Shown piece by piece: positions 40,994 through 50,664 of a stretch of 64,000 nt of DNA. Numbering within the stretch: position 1 is the first letter of the stretch; each line of letters starts with the position of its first letter. A program made the translations under genes and the position numbers. Below the pieces are notes generated by a model. The model made no database searches, was not told where the DNA came from, and saw only the letters and a list, made by a program, of their open reading frames with translations. Where the stretch lies: positions 558,001-622,000 of the forward strand of contig NZ_JAMBOY010000001.1 in NCBI RefSeq assembly GCF_023715885.1. Reading direction: 5' to 3'. Origin of the DNA: Microbacterium hydrocarbonoxydans (GTDB lineage: Bacteria > Actinomycetota > Actinomycetes > Actinomycetales > Microbacteriaceae).

Positions 40994-43900
40994 TCAGATT
41001 TCCTGACGGCGGCGCCGCACGAACAGGACTCCGCCCGCGGCGAGCAGCCCGAGCATCAGCACGATCAGCGCGATCGGCACCGCGCCGCCCGTTCCCGCCA
41101 AGCCGTCGCCCGTCGACGCCGCAGCCGTGACCGTGAGCGCACCCTGGGCGCTGAGACCGGATGCCGTGCCCTGGGCGACCAGCGTGTGCTGACCGACCGG
41201 GGCGTTGGCCGGGATCGTCACCGTCGTACGGAAGGCACCCGACCCGTCAGCCGTGACCTCGGCGAGGCGCACCGGCTCCGAGAAGAGCGTGATCGTGATG
41301 ACCTCGCCGGCGCCGAAGCCGCGCCCGATGAGCTCGACCGTGCCGCCCTGCACCACGCGCGACTGACCGATCACGAGTTCCGCCTGCAGCACCGGGGCGC
41401 TGCGGACGTCGATCGTCAGCGGGGCCGACGTCGACGGGCGGAACGCGGTGTCATCCGACGGGACGAACCGGGCCGTGTAGGTGTGCTGCCCCGAGGTCGC
41501 GATCGTGACGTCGGCCGTGGCGACTCCCGCGGAGACGCCGGCCGAGCCGACCACGGCGTCGCCCTCGAGGAACTCGACCTGACCGGCCGCCCCGGCGGGC
41601 TTCACCGTGGCGATCAGCGGCACGGACTCCCCGGCGACGGGGTCGTCGGAGCCGGACTTCAACGACACCGAGGTGTTCTTCGGAGCCGTCGGATCGCCGA
41701 CGACGAGGAGCGACGCACGCGCCTCGACCTGCGAGACGTCGCCGAGCGCGACGACCGGGTGGTCGCCGTCGACGGCTCCGCTCGGCACCGTGATCGACCC
41801 GCTGATCGATCCGTTCTGCTGAGCCTGTACGAAGACCGGCTGTTCGTCGTCGATGCGCAGCGCGACGTTCTCGCCCGGCGCGAAGCCGGTGCCCGTGATG
41901 GTGACCTTCTCACCCGGTGCCGCCTGCTGCGGCGCCTGGATCTCGGGCTCGTACACCGGCACGGGATCGGCCACGACGATGGTCAGCTGCGTCGCCGCCG
42001 ACTTCACGCCGTCGTCGGCCGTGACCGTCACGGTGTAGCTGCCGGCCTTCGCGTAGGTGTGCGTGCCCTGCACCGCACCATCGGTCACGTCGACCGCGGA
42101 GACCGGGGAGCCGTCGCCCCAGTTGACCACCGCTGACGTCTCGCCGAGACCGCCGGTGACGGTCGCCAGCGTGGCGTCGAACTCCTCACCCGTCACCTGC
42201 TCGTCGACCGTACCGGCCGTGACCGACAGCTCGGCGGCGGCAGCGCGGTCGCCGTCCGACGCGATCGCGAACACGTGCACGCGGCCGTCGTTCAGCGAAC
42301 CCGACTCCTTCGGCATCGTGAGCGACTCGACCACCTTCGGCGCACCGTTCCCGTCGACCGCGAGGGCGATCGGGGCGGTGGCGTAGATCGCCGTGTTCTT
42401 CACGCTCGACTCCGCGCCTGTTCCCGAGAGGCGACCCTCGGAGATCGTGAGCACGGTGTTGCCCTTGTACGGGTTGCCGGATGCACCCACCCAGTCGCCG
42501 AAGCTGATGGTGACGGTCTGGGTGCTGCCGTCGGTGAAGTGCAGCACGGCATCGGAGTCGCGGTTGCTCTCGGTGGCGGTGCCGATGAACGCGATCTGCG
42601 TCGCGGCGGTGCCCAGCGACAGCTTCACCGTCTGACCCTCGCCCGTGATGTTGTCCGGCGCGCCGGCGGGGACGGCGGGCAGATCGTACGTCAGCGTCGT
42701 GCCCGGCACCGTCAGGGTCTGGCCCTGCACGAAGCCGTCGGCGTTGAGCTTGTCGCGGAAGTAGCCGTGGCCCTGAGAGTCGCAGTTCGCGGCGGTGACG
42801 CCGAGGTCGCCGATGCAGACGTTGTTGAAGCCTCCGACCAGAGTCTCATCGCGGAACACCTCGACCGACTCGGTGGCCTGCGCCGCCGCGCCCGACGAGT
42901 CGCGCACGGAGATGACGGCCGAGTAGGTGCCCGGTGCCGAGAACGTGTGCGGGGCGCTGACCTTCCAGCCGCCCAGCTCGTCGCGGGTGAGGGTCACGTC
43001 GTCCGCTGCCTCGCCGTCGCCGTAGTCCACAGTGACGTCGTAGCCCGAGGCGTCGGTCTCGGTGCCGACGATCGTGGCGAGCGATCCCGAGAACTCGGTC
43101 CCGACGGCGACGCGCTGAGGTGCGCCCGCGGCGATCGACAGTCCGTCGGCAGCGGATGCCGAGGCGAACAGCTCGACCTCCGACAGCGCCAGCGGGGAGC
43201 CGCCGCTCTTCACGGCGAGCTTGACGCTCGTGTAACCACCGGCCGTCTGCGTCGTGAACGGCCGTGTCTGCGAGTCCCACGTGAAGGTCTGACCCTCACG
43301 GCTGTCGAGCTCGGTCCACGTCGTGCCGTCGAGCGAGCCGGAGAGCGTCCAGCTCGTGGGAGCCGCAGCCTTCGACGCGCTGGTCAGCGTGTACTGGCCG
43401 ATCGAGACCGGACCCGACTGAGACGTCCACACCAGCTCGGCCGAGTCGCCCGAGAAGGTCACGGTCGAGTTCATGTTGTCGTCGACGAGCGAGCCCACGG
43501 GCGTGCCGTCCGCCGCGGCGAGCGCGCCGCGTCCGGGCTTGGTCGCGTCGACCAGAGTGGTCGGCACTTCGAGCTTCTCGGTGAGGTCCTTGGCACCCCA
43601 CGCCTGTGGCGTCGTGCTCATGGTGAAGTCGAGGGTCCCTCCGGCGCGCAGCAGGTCGCCGTCGAAGGTCGTCTCGGTGATCGGCTGCCCGTTCAGGCTC
43701 ACGCCGCCCACGTAGTCGGCGCCGGCCGATGCTCCCGGTGCGTTCACGACGAGGTCGGTGTCGCCGATCGACAGCGTCGCGCTGTCGAAGAGCGGAGTGC
43801 CGATCGTGTAATCGCCCGAGCCCACCTCGAGCGGATAGAAGCCCAGCGCCGAGAAGACGTACCAGGCCGAGAACTCGCCGTTGTCCTCATCTCCCGGGTA

Positions 43901-46900
43901 GCCCTGGCCGATGTCGGAACCGACGAAGAGGCGGTCCTGGATGTCGCGGATCAGCTCCTGCGCCCCCGACGGGTCGCCGGCCTCGGCGAGCACGTACGGG
44001 ATGTGGTGGGCGATCTGGTTCGACATGCCCAGCATCCCGAGCCGGACGTCGCGTGCTTCGCGCGCCTCATGGATACCGGAGTAGTCGGCCTTCTCGCGTG
44101 TCGTCAGGAAGTCGTGCATCACGTCGAGCAGACCCTGACGGCCGCCGTAGAGGGCGGCGAGGCCGTCGACATCGTGCGGTGCGTGGAATCCGAAGGTCCA
44201 GGCGCTGGCCTCGGTGAAGGCCCCGCCCCACGCCTTCTTGTCGAACTCGGCACCCGAGGTCCATGAGCCGTCGGCGTTCCGCGAGGTGAACGTACCCGCC
44301 TCGGGGTTGAACATCTCGACGTAGTGCTCGGCGCGGGCCTCGAAGTAGGTTGCCTCCTCCTTCAGCTGCTCGACTCGGTCGGCCGGGGTCGCCGGATCCT
44401 CCGAAAGCTTCTTGGCCATCTCGGCGATGCCGAAGTCGTTGATGTAGCCCTCGAGCCCCCACGATGCGCTCTCGTGAGTCGTCGCCTCGGTGTAGCCGAG
44501 GAAGATCGACTGCGCGAGTCCCTTCCGGCCGACGGCGTTGGACGCCGGCAGCACGGTGGCGTTCTTCACGGCGGCGTCGTAGGCCTCGAGTGCGGTGTTC
44601 GTGTCGAGCGCCCCCGCGAGGTAGGCGTCGGCGAACGCGACATCGGAGCTTGTGCCGGTCATGAGGTCGGCGTACCCGGGAGACGACCACCGGGCGACCC
44701 ATCCGCCGTCGCGGTACTGCTGCACGAACCCGTCGACGAGCTCATCGGTCACGTCCGGGTAGAGCAGGGAGTACAGCGGCCAGGCCGTACGGTATGTGTC
44801 CCAGAAGCCGTTGTTGACGTAGACCTTCCCGTCGACGATCTTCGCGTTCGTGCGGGTGTCGCTCGCGCTGCCGCTCGTCGCCGACACCGGACTCGCGTAC
44901 TGGTAGACCGGGTCGGCCTTCGACCCCGTGTTCTCGAACTGCGAGTTCGGGTAGAGGTTCAGGCGGTACAGGCTGGAGTACAGCGTCATGAGCTGGGTGT
45001 CGGTGGCGCCCTTCACGTCGTGGATCACGCCGAGGCGGTCGTTCCACGCGTCGCGCACGGCGGCGTGCGCATCCTCGAACGAGACGCCCTGCAGCTCGAA
45101 CTCGTGGTTCTTCTTCGCCTGATCCTGCGAGATGAACGACGACGACAGCCGCAGCTCGACGGTCTTGTCGCCGCTCGTGTCGAAGGCGGCATAGCGGGCC
45201 GTGCCGTTGCGGTCGCCCTGGGTGGTCGCTCCGGCGTTCAGCGGCGCCTTGTCGAACGTGCCGTACACGAACATGCGCGTGCGTCCCGGCCAGCCGGATC
45301 CGCCGTCGACCCAGCCGGAGACGGTGTCGCCGTTGATCTGGAGCTTCGAGGAGTTCACGAGCTGGTCGATGAGCACGGAGCTCGTGTCGCCGGTGAACTC
45401 GAAACGGTAGATCGCGCCGTGGTCGGTGGCGGTCACGGACGTCTGGATGCCGTTGTCGAACTCGACGCTGTAGATGTCGGGCCGCGCGGTCTCGTTCTCG
45501 TGGTGGAACGCGAGCTTGCGGTCGTTGAGCGACGATGTGGGGTTGCCGTTCGCGGCGGGGAGCACGGCGATCTGGTTGCGGTCGCCCATCCAGATGCTCG
45601 GCTGGTGCGAGAAGCCGATGCCGTTCAGGGCGGGGAGGTTCTGCGCGTTGTTCGCCCGCTGGTACTGGTAGATCGTGCCGACGTTGTCGGCGTTGGTCAT
45701 CGGGGTGATGAAGTTGAAGCCGTTCGGCCACGCGGTCGCCGGCAGGTTGTTGCCGCGCGAGAACCCTCCGGTCGAGTTCGTGCCTCGGCGGGTGTCGACA
45801 TACGACACGAGTCCGTCCGAGGTGTCGAGCTGCTCTGCCGCGCCGATGCTGACATCGTCGAGCCAGCCGCTGAAGGCGGTCGCGCCGGTCGGCACCTCCA
45901 CGCCCTTCACGTCGGTGCCGGGGTGGTCATAGCGGAAGAGGATGTCGTCGATGGTGCGGCCGGCGAAGGAACCGAGGTCGATCGTGACCTTGTTCCACTG
46001 GTTCGGCCACAGCACGTTGGCCTGACCCTGGGCGCGCGCGTTCGCAGCGTATCCGTAGGAGTCGGTGGCGTCGCCGGCCGACAGCGTCGAGCCGTCGTCG
46101 AAGGTCAGGTCGACGGCCACGAAGGTGGCGGCGTAGGTCTGCTCGCCGTCGAGCACGGGGAAGACGAGGTACGAGAGCTCGCTGTCGTCCGCCACATCGA
46201 TCGCGACGTCGTCGTAGAGCACGCTGGTCGAGGACGCGGGACCCGCGTCGAGGTGGCGGCCGACGTACTGCAGCGCCTTGGTGCCGGTGAAGCCGACGCC
46301 GGTCTTGGCGGTGTCGGAGCTCGTCGGGCCGCTGCCGACCTGCAGCATGAGGTCACCGGGGGCGGGGGTCGCGCCGTCGACGGCGATCGGCTCCCAGCCC
46401 GCGAGCTGCACGATGCCGGTGTTCGGCGTACGCGTGGCGAGCACGTCGAGGCGGTAGTAGAGGTACGGCTCGCTGGGCGTCGCGAGCTCGAACGTGCGGG
46501 TCTCGCCGCGGCCGGAGAACTGCTCGCCGGTGCGCTCGTCGACCGTCACCCAGTCGGTGCCGTTCTGCGAGGCCAGCACCCGGAAGTCGCGCGGGTCGCG
46601 TTCGGGCGCGTCGTTGCCCGACGTGAGGGTGTAACGCACCATCGGCTGCGGCGTCGTCAGCTCGTACTGCGCCCAGGCCGCCCGCTCGAAGGCCAACCAT
46701 TTCGACGACGCGTTGCCGTCGGCCAGGAACGACGCGACCTCGTTCGGCGTGTTCTCGGCGGATGCCGTCACCGCGGCCACGTCACCGAGGACGCTGCCCG
46801 GGGCGAAGCGACTGCCGGTCACGTTGACGGGCTGACCGGTGCCGGTGAGGACGGGCGCCGCGTCGCCGGACTCGAACGACGAGACGAAGGTCGTCTCTCC

Positions 46901-47014
46901 GGCCGCTGACGCCGCCATCGGCGTCAGCATGCCGAGCCCGACGGAGACGGCGACACCGGCCGCTGCCCAGGATCGTCTGGCGGATCGGTGGTTCCTCGGG
47001 CTGGGGACCCTCAT
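40994..47014 (-). CDS. GH92 alpha-mannosidase-type glycosidase, sortase-anchored
   Basis: A 2006-residue secreted protein. Domains in order: signal peptide (cleavage near residue 37), an F5/8-type discoidin carbohydrate-binding domain (about 75-190), a second beta-sandwich, and the GH92 catalytic core (about 400-1140). The core starts VSYVDTRRGTNSTGGFSRGN and includes the family motif GDEDNGEFSAWYVFSALGFY. After it come another F5/8 domain, PKD domains (DYGDGEA, NWGDGSP), an NPCBM-like part and Ig-like repeats. The anchor is LAGTG (about 1972-1976), then a hydrophobic helix and RRRR. GH92 enzymes are calcium-dependent exo-alpha-mannosidases, mostly alpha-1,2. GAGGAG precedes the ATG at 47014. 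Confidence 0.93.
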   Translation of the reverse strand: MRVPSPRNHRSARRSWAAAGVAVSVGLGMLTPMAASAAGETTFVSSFESGDAAPVLTGTGQPVNVTGSRFAPGSVLGDVAAVTASAENTPNEVASFLADGNASSKWLAFERAAWAQYELTTPQPMVRYTLTSGNDAPERDPRDFRVLASQNGTDWVTVDERTGEQFSGRGETRTFELATPSEPYLYYRLDVLATRTPNTGIVQLAGWEPIAVDGATPAPGDLMLQVGSGPTSSDTAKTGVGFTGTKALQYVGRHLDAGPASSTSVLYDDVAIDVADDSELSYLVFPVLDGEQTYAATFVAVDLTFDDGSTLSAGDATDSYGYAANARAQGQANVLWPNQWNKVTIDLGSFAGRTIDDILFRYDHPGTDVKGVEVPTGATAFSGWLDDVSIGAAEQLDTSDGLVSYVDTRRGTNSTGGFSRGNNLPATAWPNGFNFITPMTNADNVGTIYQYQRANNAQNLPALNGIGFSHQPSIWMGDRNQIAVLPAANGNPTSSLNDRKLAFHHENETARPDIYSVEFDNGIQTSVTATDHGAIYRFEFTGDTSSVLIDQLVNSSKLQINGDTVSGWVDGGSGWPGRTRMFVYGTFDKAPLNAGATTQGDRNGTARYAAFDTSGDKTVELRLSSSFISQDQAKKNHEFELQGVSFEDAHAAVRDAWNDRLGVIHDVKGATDTQLMTLYSSLYRLNLYPNSQFENTGSKADPVYQYASPVSATSGSASDTRTNAKIVDGKVYVNNGFWDTYRTAWPLYSLLYPDVTDELVDGFVQQYRDGGWVARWSSPGYADLMTGTSSDVAFADAYLAGALDTNTALEAYDAAVKNATVLPASNAVGRKGLAQSIFLGYTEATTHESASWGLEGYINDFGIAEMAKKLSEDPATPADRVEQLKEEATYFEARAEHYVEMFNPEAGTFTSRNADGSWTSGAEFDKKAWGGAFTEASAWTFGFHAPHDVDGLAALYGGRQGLLDVMHDFLTTREKADYSGIHEAREARDVRLGMLGMSNQIAHHIPYVLAEAGDPSGAQELIRDIQDRLFVGSDIGQGYPGDEDNGEFSAWYVFSALGFYPLEVGSGDYTIGTPLFDSATLSIGDTDLVVNAPGASAGADYVGGVSLNGQPITETTFDGDLLRAGGTLDFTMSTTPQAWGAKDLTEKLEVPTTLVDATKPGRGALAAADGTPVGSLVDDNMNSTVTFSGDSAELVWTSQSGPVSIGQYTLTSASKAAAPTSWTLSGSLDGTTWTELDSREGQTFTWDSQTRPFTTQTAGGYTSVKLAVKSGGSPLALSEVELFASASAADGLSIAAGAPQRVAVGTEFSGSLATIVGTETDASGYDVTVDYGDGEAADDVTLTRDELGGWKVSAPHTFSAPGTYSAVISVRDSSGAAAQATESVEVFRDETLVGGFNNVCIGDLGVTAANCDSQGHGYFRDKLNADGFVQGQTLTVPGTTLTYDLPAVPAGAPDNITGEGQTVKLSLGTAATQIAFIGTATESNRDSDAVLHFTDGSTQTVTISFGDWVGASGNPYKGNTVLTISEGRLSGTGAESSVKNTAIYATAPIALAVDGNGAPKVVESLTMPKESGSLNDGRVHVFAIASDGDRAAAAELSVTAGTVDEQVTGEEFDATLATVTGGLGETSAVVNWGDGSPVSAVDVTDGAVQGTHTYAKAGSYTVTVTADDGVKSAATQLTIVVADPVPVYEPEIQAPQQAAPGEKVTITGTGFAPGENVALRIDDEQPVFVQAQQNGSISGSITVPSGAVDGDHPVVALGDVSQVEARASLLVVGDPTAPKNTSVSLKSGSDDPVAGESVPLIATVKPAGAAGQVEFLEGDAVVGSAGVSAGVATADVTIATSGQHTYTARFVPSDDTAFRPSTSAPLTIDVRSAPVLQAELVIGQSRVVQGGTVELIGRGFGAGEVITITLFSEPVRLAEVTADGSGAFRTTVTIPANAPVGQHTLVAQGTASGLSAQGALTVTAAASTGDGLAGTGGAVPIALIVLMLGLLAAGGVLFVRRRRQEI

Positions 47015-47089
47015 GGTTGCTCCTCTAACTCCACTACGGTGTGTCGCTGATGGGGTCCTCACCGACTCCGACGCCGGGATGACCGATAT

Positions 47090-47133
47090 ATGACATCGCT
47101 GTCATACGCTGGACGCTATCACAGCGATCGTGA
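47090..47133. promoter_or_regulatory. Two LacI-type operators between GH92 gene and regulator
   Basis: Palindrome ATGACA-TCGC-TGTCAT at 47090-47105 and a second one, TCAC-AGCGATC-GTGA, at 47119-47133, with centres about 28.5 bp apart (near three helical turns). Both carry the central CG and TGA/TCA half-sites usual for LacI-family operators. The first overlaps TATATC, a possible -10 box for the GH92 gene on the minus strand. Probable targets of the adjacent LacI regulator. Confidence 0.7.
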
Positions 47134-47207
47134 CCGGCGGAAGAGCTCGGTTCCGATCGGCAGCCGCCATAATGAGCTATCCGCGTTCGCGGGCGACAAG
47201 GGGATGC

Positions 47208-48215
47208 ATGACTCGCACAGAGACCGGCGCGACATCGCGCCCGACGCTGGCCCAGGTCGCCGAGCGAGCGGGCGTCAGTCTCAAGACGGCGTCCCGGGCG
47301 CTCGGGGGAGAGTCCTACGTGAGCGAGAAGACACTCGCGAGCGTGCTGTCGGCCGCCGCCGAGCTCGACTACCAGCGCAACGCGGCGGCGAGCCTCCTCG
47401 CGAGCGGACGCCTCGCGGCATCCATCGGCCTCATCACCGGCGACTTCACGAACCCGTTCTACTCCGCGCTCGCGCAGGCCGTCGAAGACGAGATCCGCCC
47501 CCGCGGCATGCACCTCTCGGTCGCGAACTCCCGCGAGTCGGCCGAGCAGGAGCAGCGCGTCGCGCGCGACCTCGCCGACCGGCAGACGACGGCGGTGATC
47601 ACGGTGTCGGCCATGACCGATCACAGCGAGTACGCACAGCTGCAGGCACGCGGCATCCCCGTCGTGTTCGTCGACCGCCCGGCCGAGAACCTCGCCGCCG
47701 ACTCCGTCGTCTTCGACAACCGCGAGGGAGGGCGACTGGCCGCACAGCACCTCCTCGATGCCGGACACCGCCGCATCGCCTTCATCGGCGACTACGCATG
47801 GCTGCCCACGTACCGCGAGCGTCTCGCGGGTATGGGCGACGTGCTCGACCCCGCCGACGCCGATTGGCGCCGCCTGCTCCGCACCGACGCGCACGACGCG
47901 GCATCCTCCCGCGCGTGCATGCGCGAGCTGCTCGCCCTCGGCGAGCCGCCCACCGCCGTCGTGGCGGGCAACAACCGCATCCTGCTCGGTGTCATGGAGA
48001 CGGTCGCCGGGCACCGCGACCGGCCGGCCGTCATCGGCTTCGACGAACCGGAGTGGGCACGGGTGCTCGGGGTGAGCGTCGTGTCGGGAGACATCGAGGC
48101 GCTCGGGCGTCAGGCCGCCCGGCTCGCGGTCGCCCGCCTCAGCGACCGCACGCGCCCCTACGAGAGCGTCACCGTCCCGATGCGGCTCGTCGCGCGGGCA
48201 TCGAGCGGTACCTGA
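47208..48215 (+). CDS. LacI-family transcriptional regulator
   Basis: A 335-residue repressor with an N-terminal HTH and hinge (about 12-62, PTLAQVAERAGVSLKTASRA, then a hinge helix in NAAASLLASGR) and a periplasmic-binding-protein-like effector domain (about 68-330, SIGLITGDFTNPFYSALAQA and GHRRIAFIGDY). CATAAT at 47168-47173 may be its -10 box, downstream of both operators. The ATG at 47208 has AAGGGG four bases upstream. It most likely represses the GH92 gene and possibly itself in response to a mannose-containing sugar; the ligand is unproven. Confidence 0.92.
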   Translation: MTRTETGATSRPTLAQVAERAGVSLKTASRALGGESYVSEKTLASVLSAAAELDYQRNAAASLLASGRLAASIGLITGDFTNPFYSALAQAVEDEIRPRGMHLSVANSRESAEQEQRVARDLADRQTTAVITVSAMTDHSEYAQLQARGIPVVFVDRPAENLAADSVVFDNREGGRLAAQHLLDAGHRRIAFIGDYAWLPTYRERLAGMGDVLDPADADWRRLLRTDAHDAASSRACMRELLALGEPPTAVVAGNNRILLGVMETVAGHRDRPAVIGFDEPEWARVLGVSVVSGDIEALGRQAARLAVARLSDRTRPYESVTVPMRLVARASSGT

Positions 48216-48287
48216 CGTCGGAGTCGACAGCACGCTGCGGGAGTCAAGACCCTGTCGACCGCGGAGCCATCGCGCCAGACTGCCGTC

Positions 48288-48791
48288 ATGCCGAAGGGAA
48301 AAGACACCGCAGACGGCCTGGAACGCACGCCTGACGGCCACCACGTCGTGATCGACGGTCGCAGATGGCGGGCCACCGACCCGAGCATCCCCGACACCTT
48401 CCGGCAGGAGCTCGTCGACGAGCTGATGTCGGCTCGACGAGCGGTGAAGGCATCGGAGCCGGACGCACGCCGACGGGTGAACGACGCGAAGACCGCTCTC
48501 GGCGAGCGCGGCACCCCCTGGTGGGAGGAGCGCTCCGGCGAGGGCTTCGACGAGCGGATCGGTGCCGCCATCCGAACCCTCGTGCGCAAGCGCGCCGGAT
48601 CCTCGATCTGCCCGAGCGACGTCGCCCGCACCGTCGGCGGGGAGTCGTGGCGGAGCCTCATGTCCGATGTGCGACGCGTCACCGCGCAGCTCGCCGACGA
48701 CGAGCAGGTCGTCGTGACGCAGAAGGGATCGGTGGTCAGCATCCGCGACGCACGGGGGCCCGTGCGGATCGTGAGAGGCCCATCCCTCTGA
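48288..48791 (+). CDS. DUF3253 protein with N-terminal 'Tol-like' segment
   Basis: A 167-residue protein. The N-terminal part (about 15-85, VVIDGRRWRATDPSIPDTFR, then LGERGTPWWEE) matches small actinobacterial proteins often mis-named biopolymer transporter Tol. The C-terminal part (about 90-165, IRTLVRKRAGSSICPSDVAR, ending VRIVRGP) is a DUF3253 winged-helix-like domain. This is therefore a fusion of two modules usually found separately. No membrane segment is present. The ATG at 48288 follows CAGACT six bases upstream, weakly leaderless-like. Function unknown; nucleic-acid binding is possible for the C-terminal part. Confidence 0.8.
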   Translation: MPKGKDTADGLERTPDGHHVVIDGRRWRATDPSIPDTFRQELVDELMSARRAVKASEPDARRRVNDAKTALGERGTPWWEERSGEGFDERIGAAIRTLVRKRAGSSICPSDVARTVGGESWRSLMSDVRRVTAQLADDEQVVVTQKGSVVSIRDARGPVRIVRGPSL

Positions 48792-48915
48792 AATCTCGCG
48801 GCGTCATCGGGCGCGCGAGCTTATGCCCCAGGCAGGCGAGGCGTCAATGCCCTGCGGGACAGCCGCAGCGGATCGATAACGTCAGGCACCCCATCGCACC
48901 GTTACGGAGGACATC

Positions 48916-49389
48916 ATGAGCGACACCGCGCGCGCCGAGCGCTACGCAGGAACCCCTGTCCAGAAGACCGCCCTCATCGTGGGCATCGTCTTCCTCCTCG
49001 TCGGCATCGCCGGCTTCATCCCCGGCCTCACGCACTCCGCCGAGCACCTGCACGGCGCGGGCGCCGGCTCCGAAGCTCATCTGCTCGGCGTCTTCCAGGT
49101 GTCGGTGCTGCACAACTTCGTGCACCTCGCCTTCGCGGTCGCCGGCATCGCGCTGGCCGCACGTGCCCGGGCGGCCAGGCTGTACCTGATCGTCGGCGGC
49201 GCGGCCTACCTGGTCGTCTGGATCTACGGCCTCATCGCCGTCGGCAACGACCAGTTGAACTTCATCCCTGTGAACAACGCCGACAACTGGCTGCACCTCG
49301 TTCTCGGCATCGGCATGATCCTGCTCGGCGTGTTCGTCACGCGAGCGCCGCGCGTGCCGGGCAACGACGGGCGCACAGCACGCGCCTGA
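48916..49389 (+). CDS. DUF4383 four-helix membrane protein
   Basis: A 157-residue membrane protein with four predicted helices (about 18-36, 62-84, 88-108 and 122-142) and the family signatures LHNFVHLAFAVAGI and NNADNWLHLVLGIGMI, which place two His residues in helices. GGAGGACATC precedes the ATG at 48916. DUF4383 proteins are common in soil actinobacteria and some are stress-induced; the function is unknown. It is a single gene, convergent with the metallo-beta-lactamase gene. Confidence 0.88.
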   Translation: MSDTARAERYAGTPVQKTALIVGIVFLLVGIAGFIPGLTHSAEHLHGAGAGSEAHLLGVFQVSVLHNFVHLAFAVAGIALAARARAARLYLIVGGAAYLVVWIYGLIAVGNDQLNFIPVNNADNWLHLVLGIGMILLGVFVTRAPRVPGNDGRTARA

Positions 49390-49415
49390 CCATCGGGCGG
49401 GAACCCGAGCCGGGG

Positions 49416-50171
49416 TCAGCGGGCACCGACGCGACGAGCGTGGGTGACAGCGGCCCCGGCTCCGTCATGCCACGGCTCGCCATGACCGGGCAGCAGCGTG
49501 CGGGCGCTCGACGCGAGGAATGCATCGAGATCGCTCAGGGCTCGCCCACTGTCGGCGGTCGCCGCTCCGGCGACGATCCGCGGCCCCGTGCCGCCCGTGT
49601 ACGGGTCGAGGGTGACGATCGCGTCGCCGGTCATCAGTACGTCGAGGTCTTCGAACCAGAATCCGCAGTGGCCGTCGGTATGCCCGGGAGTCCAGAGCGC
49701 GACGGGCCGTCCGGGCGCCTCTACGGCCGTCGCGTGGCGCACGCTCGTCGCCGCCTCGATGCCGCGTACACCCAATGCGCCCTTCGCGGTCATCGCGAGC
49801 AGCGTCGGCACCGCCTTCGGGTAACGGAACGGGTAGGTGATCCGCGCGCGCTCATGGGCATAGCGATACGGATGCCGCGCCAGACGCTGATCCCGCGGAT
49901 GGACGTGCACCGGAGTGCGGCGCTCCGAGACCAGGCGATGAGCGATCCCGACGTGATCGAAGTGCCCATGGGTGAGGATGACGGCGTCGATGTCTCCGCG
50001 ATGGGCTCCGAGGTGCGCGAGGAGATCGTCGAGCAGCGGAAGCGTGCCGGGGAGGCCGGCGTCGACGAGGGTCATTCCCTCGGTCGTGACGACGAGGTAG
50101 CAGTTGACGTTGGCGGTCTCGAGGCGGTACACGCCGTGGGCGATCACGGTCCATCGGCTTCGGATGCTCAT
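49416..50171 (-). CDS. MBL-fold metallo-hydrolase
   Basis: A 251-residue metallo-beta-lactamase fold protein with the metal-binding motif THGHFDHVG near residue 67, a second His in TPGHTDGHCGFWF, an Asp in LMTGDAIVTLD, and LLPGHGEP near the C-terminus. It is cytoplasmic with no signal sequence. The family covers glyoxalase II, lactonases and others; the substrate is unknown. HPRDQRLARHPYRYAHERARI is a basic insert seen in this subgroup (given as HPRDQRLARH and PYRYAHERA). The start has no clear Shine-Dalgarno sequence. Confidence 0.88.
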   Translation of the reverse strand: MSIRSRWTVIAHGVYRLETANVNCYLVVTTEGMTLVDAGLPGTLPLLDDLLAHLGAHRGDIDAVILTHGHFDHVGIAHRLVSERRTPVHVHPRDQRLARHPYRYAHERARITYPFRYPKAVPTLLAMTAKGALGVRGIEAATSVRHATAVEAPGRPVALWTPGHTDGHCGFWFEDLDVLMTGDAIVTLDPYTGGTGPRIVAGAATADSGRALSDLDAFLASSARTLLPGHGEPWHDGAGAAVTHARRVGAR

Positions 50172-50245
50172 CGCACCACGGTGGGCCCGCTGCTTCGCAC
50201 ACGCAGGAGCCTTGCCGGATGCGACTCGCGGTGGTAGCGGTTCGG

Positions 50246-50536
50246 TCAGAGCAGGTCGTAATAGCCGCCGAACGGCGAGTCGATGTCTCCGGTGTCGCGC
50301 GCGTCGAAGGGTACGGTCGCCTCGGTGATCGTCACATGACTGCGGGGCGTGATGAGCACGCTGAGCTTGCGGTTGCCCACCACGACGAGGTCGACGAATG
50401 TGCCTGAGGTGCCCATCGCGGCCTCGATACGGTGCTTCAGATCCGTCAGGTCCTGATCCTGAGCAAGGAGAAAGCCGCGTCCGTTGAAGGTCACCTCGAT
50501 CTGCACCATGGTCTGCACAGTCTCGACGTTACTCAT
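50246..50536 (-). CDS. Hypothetical 96-residue protein
   Basis: A small, soluble, mixed alpha/beta protein beginning MSNVETVQTMVQIEVTFNGR, with an LTDLKHRIEAAMGTSGTFVD helix and a C-terminal FGGYYDLL. The start at 50536 is preferred over one 33 bases upstream because TACGGT (50548-50543 on the minus strand) lies six bases before it, a leaderless arrangement. The family is not recognised. GC and codon use match the surrounding genes. Confidence 0.7.
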   Translation of the reverse strand: MSNVETVQTMVQIEVTFNGRGFLLAQDQDLTDLKHRIEAAMGTSGTFVDLVVVGNRKLSVLITPRSHVTITEATVPFDARDTGDIDSPFGGYYDLL

Positions 50537-50664
50537 GAAAGCACCGTACGCCGCATCGGGGATCGACAAAAGGGGGCTTGCAATCTTGGCTCCTGAGTGC
50601 CAGTAACCCAGCTGATTCCATTCCTGTGAATTTCATGAACCCCAGGTCAGAGTTGTTAACAGCT

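Noticed and set aside
42275..46909. Two long plus-strand open frames (663 and 861 codons) inside the GH92 region
   Set aside because: They are antisense to the GH92 gene, rich in Arg/Gly/Val from reverse-read high-GC codons, and lack ribosome binding sites and domains. The minus-strand GH92 frame explains the sequence fully.
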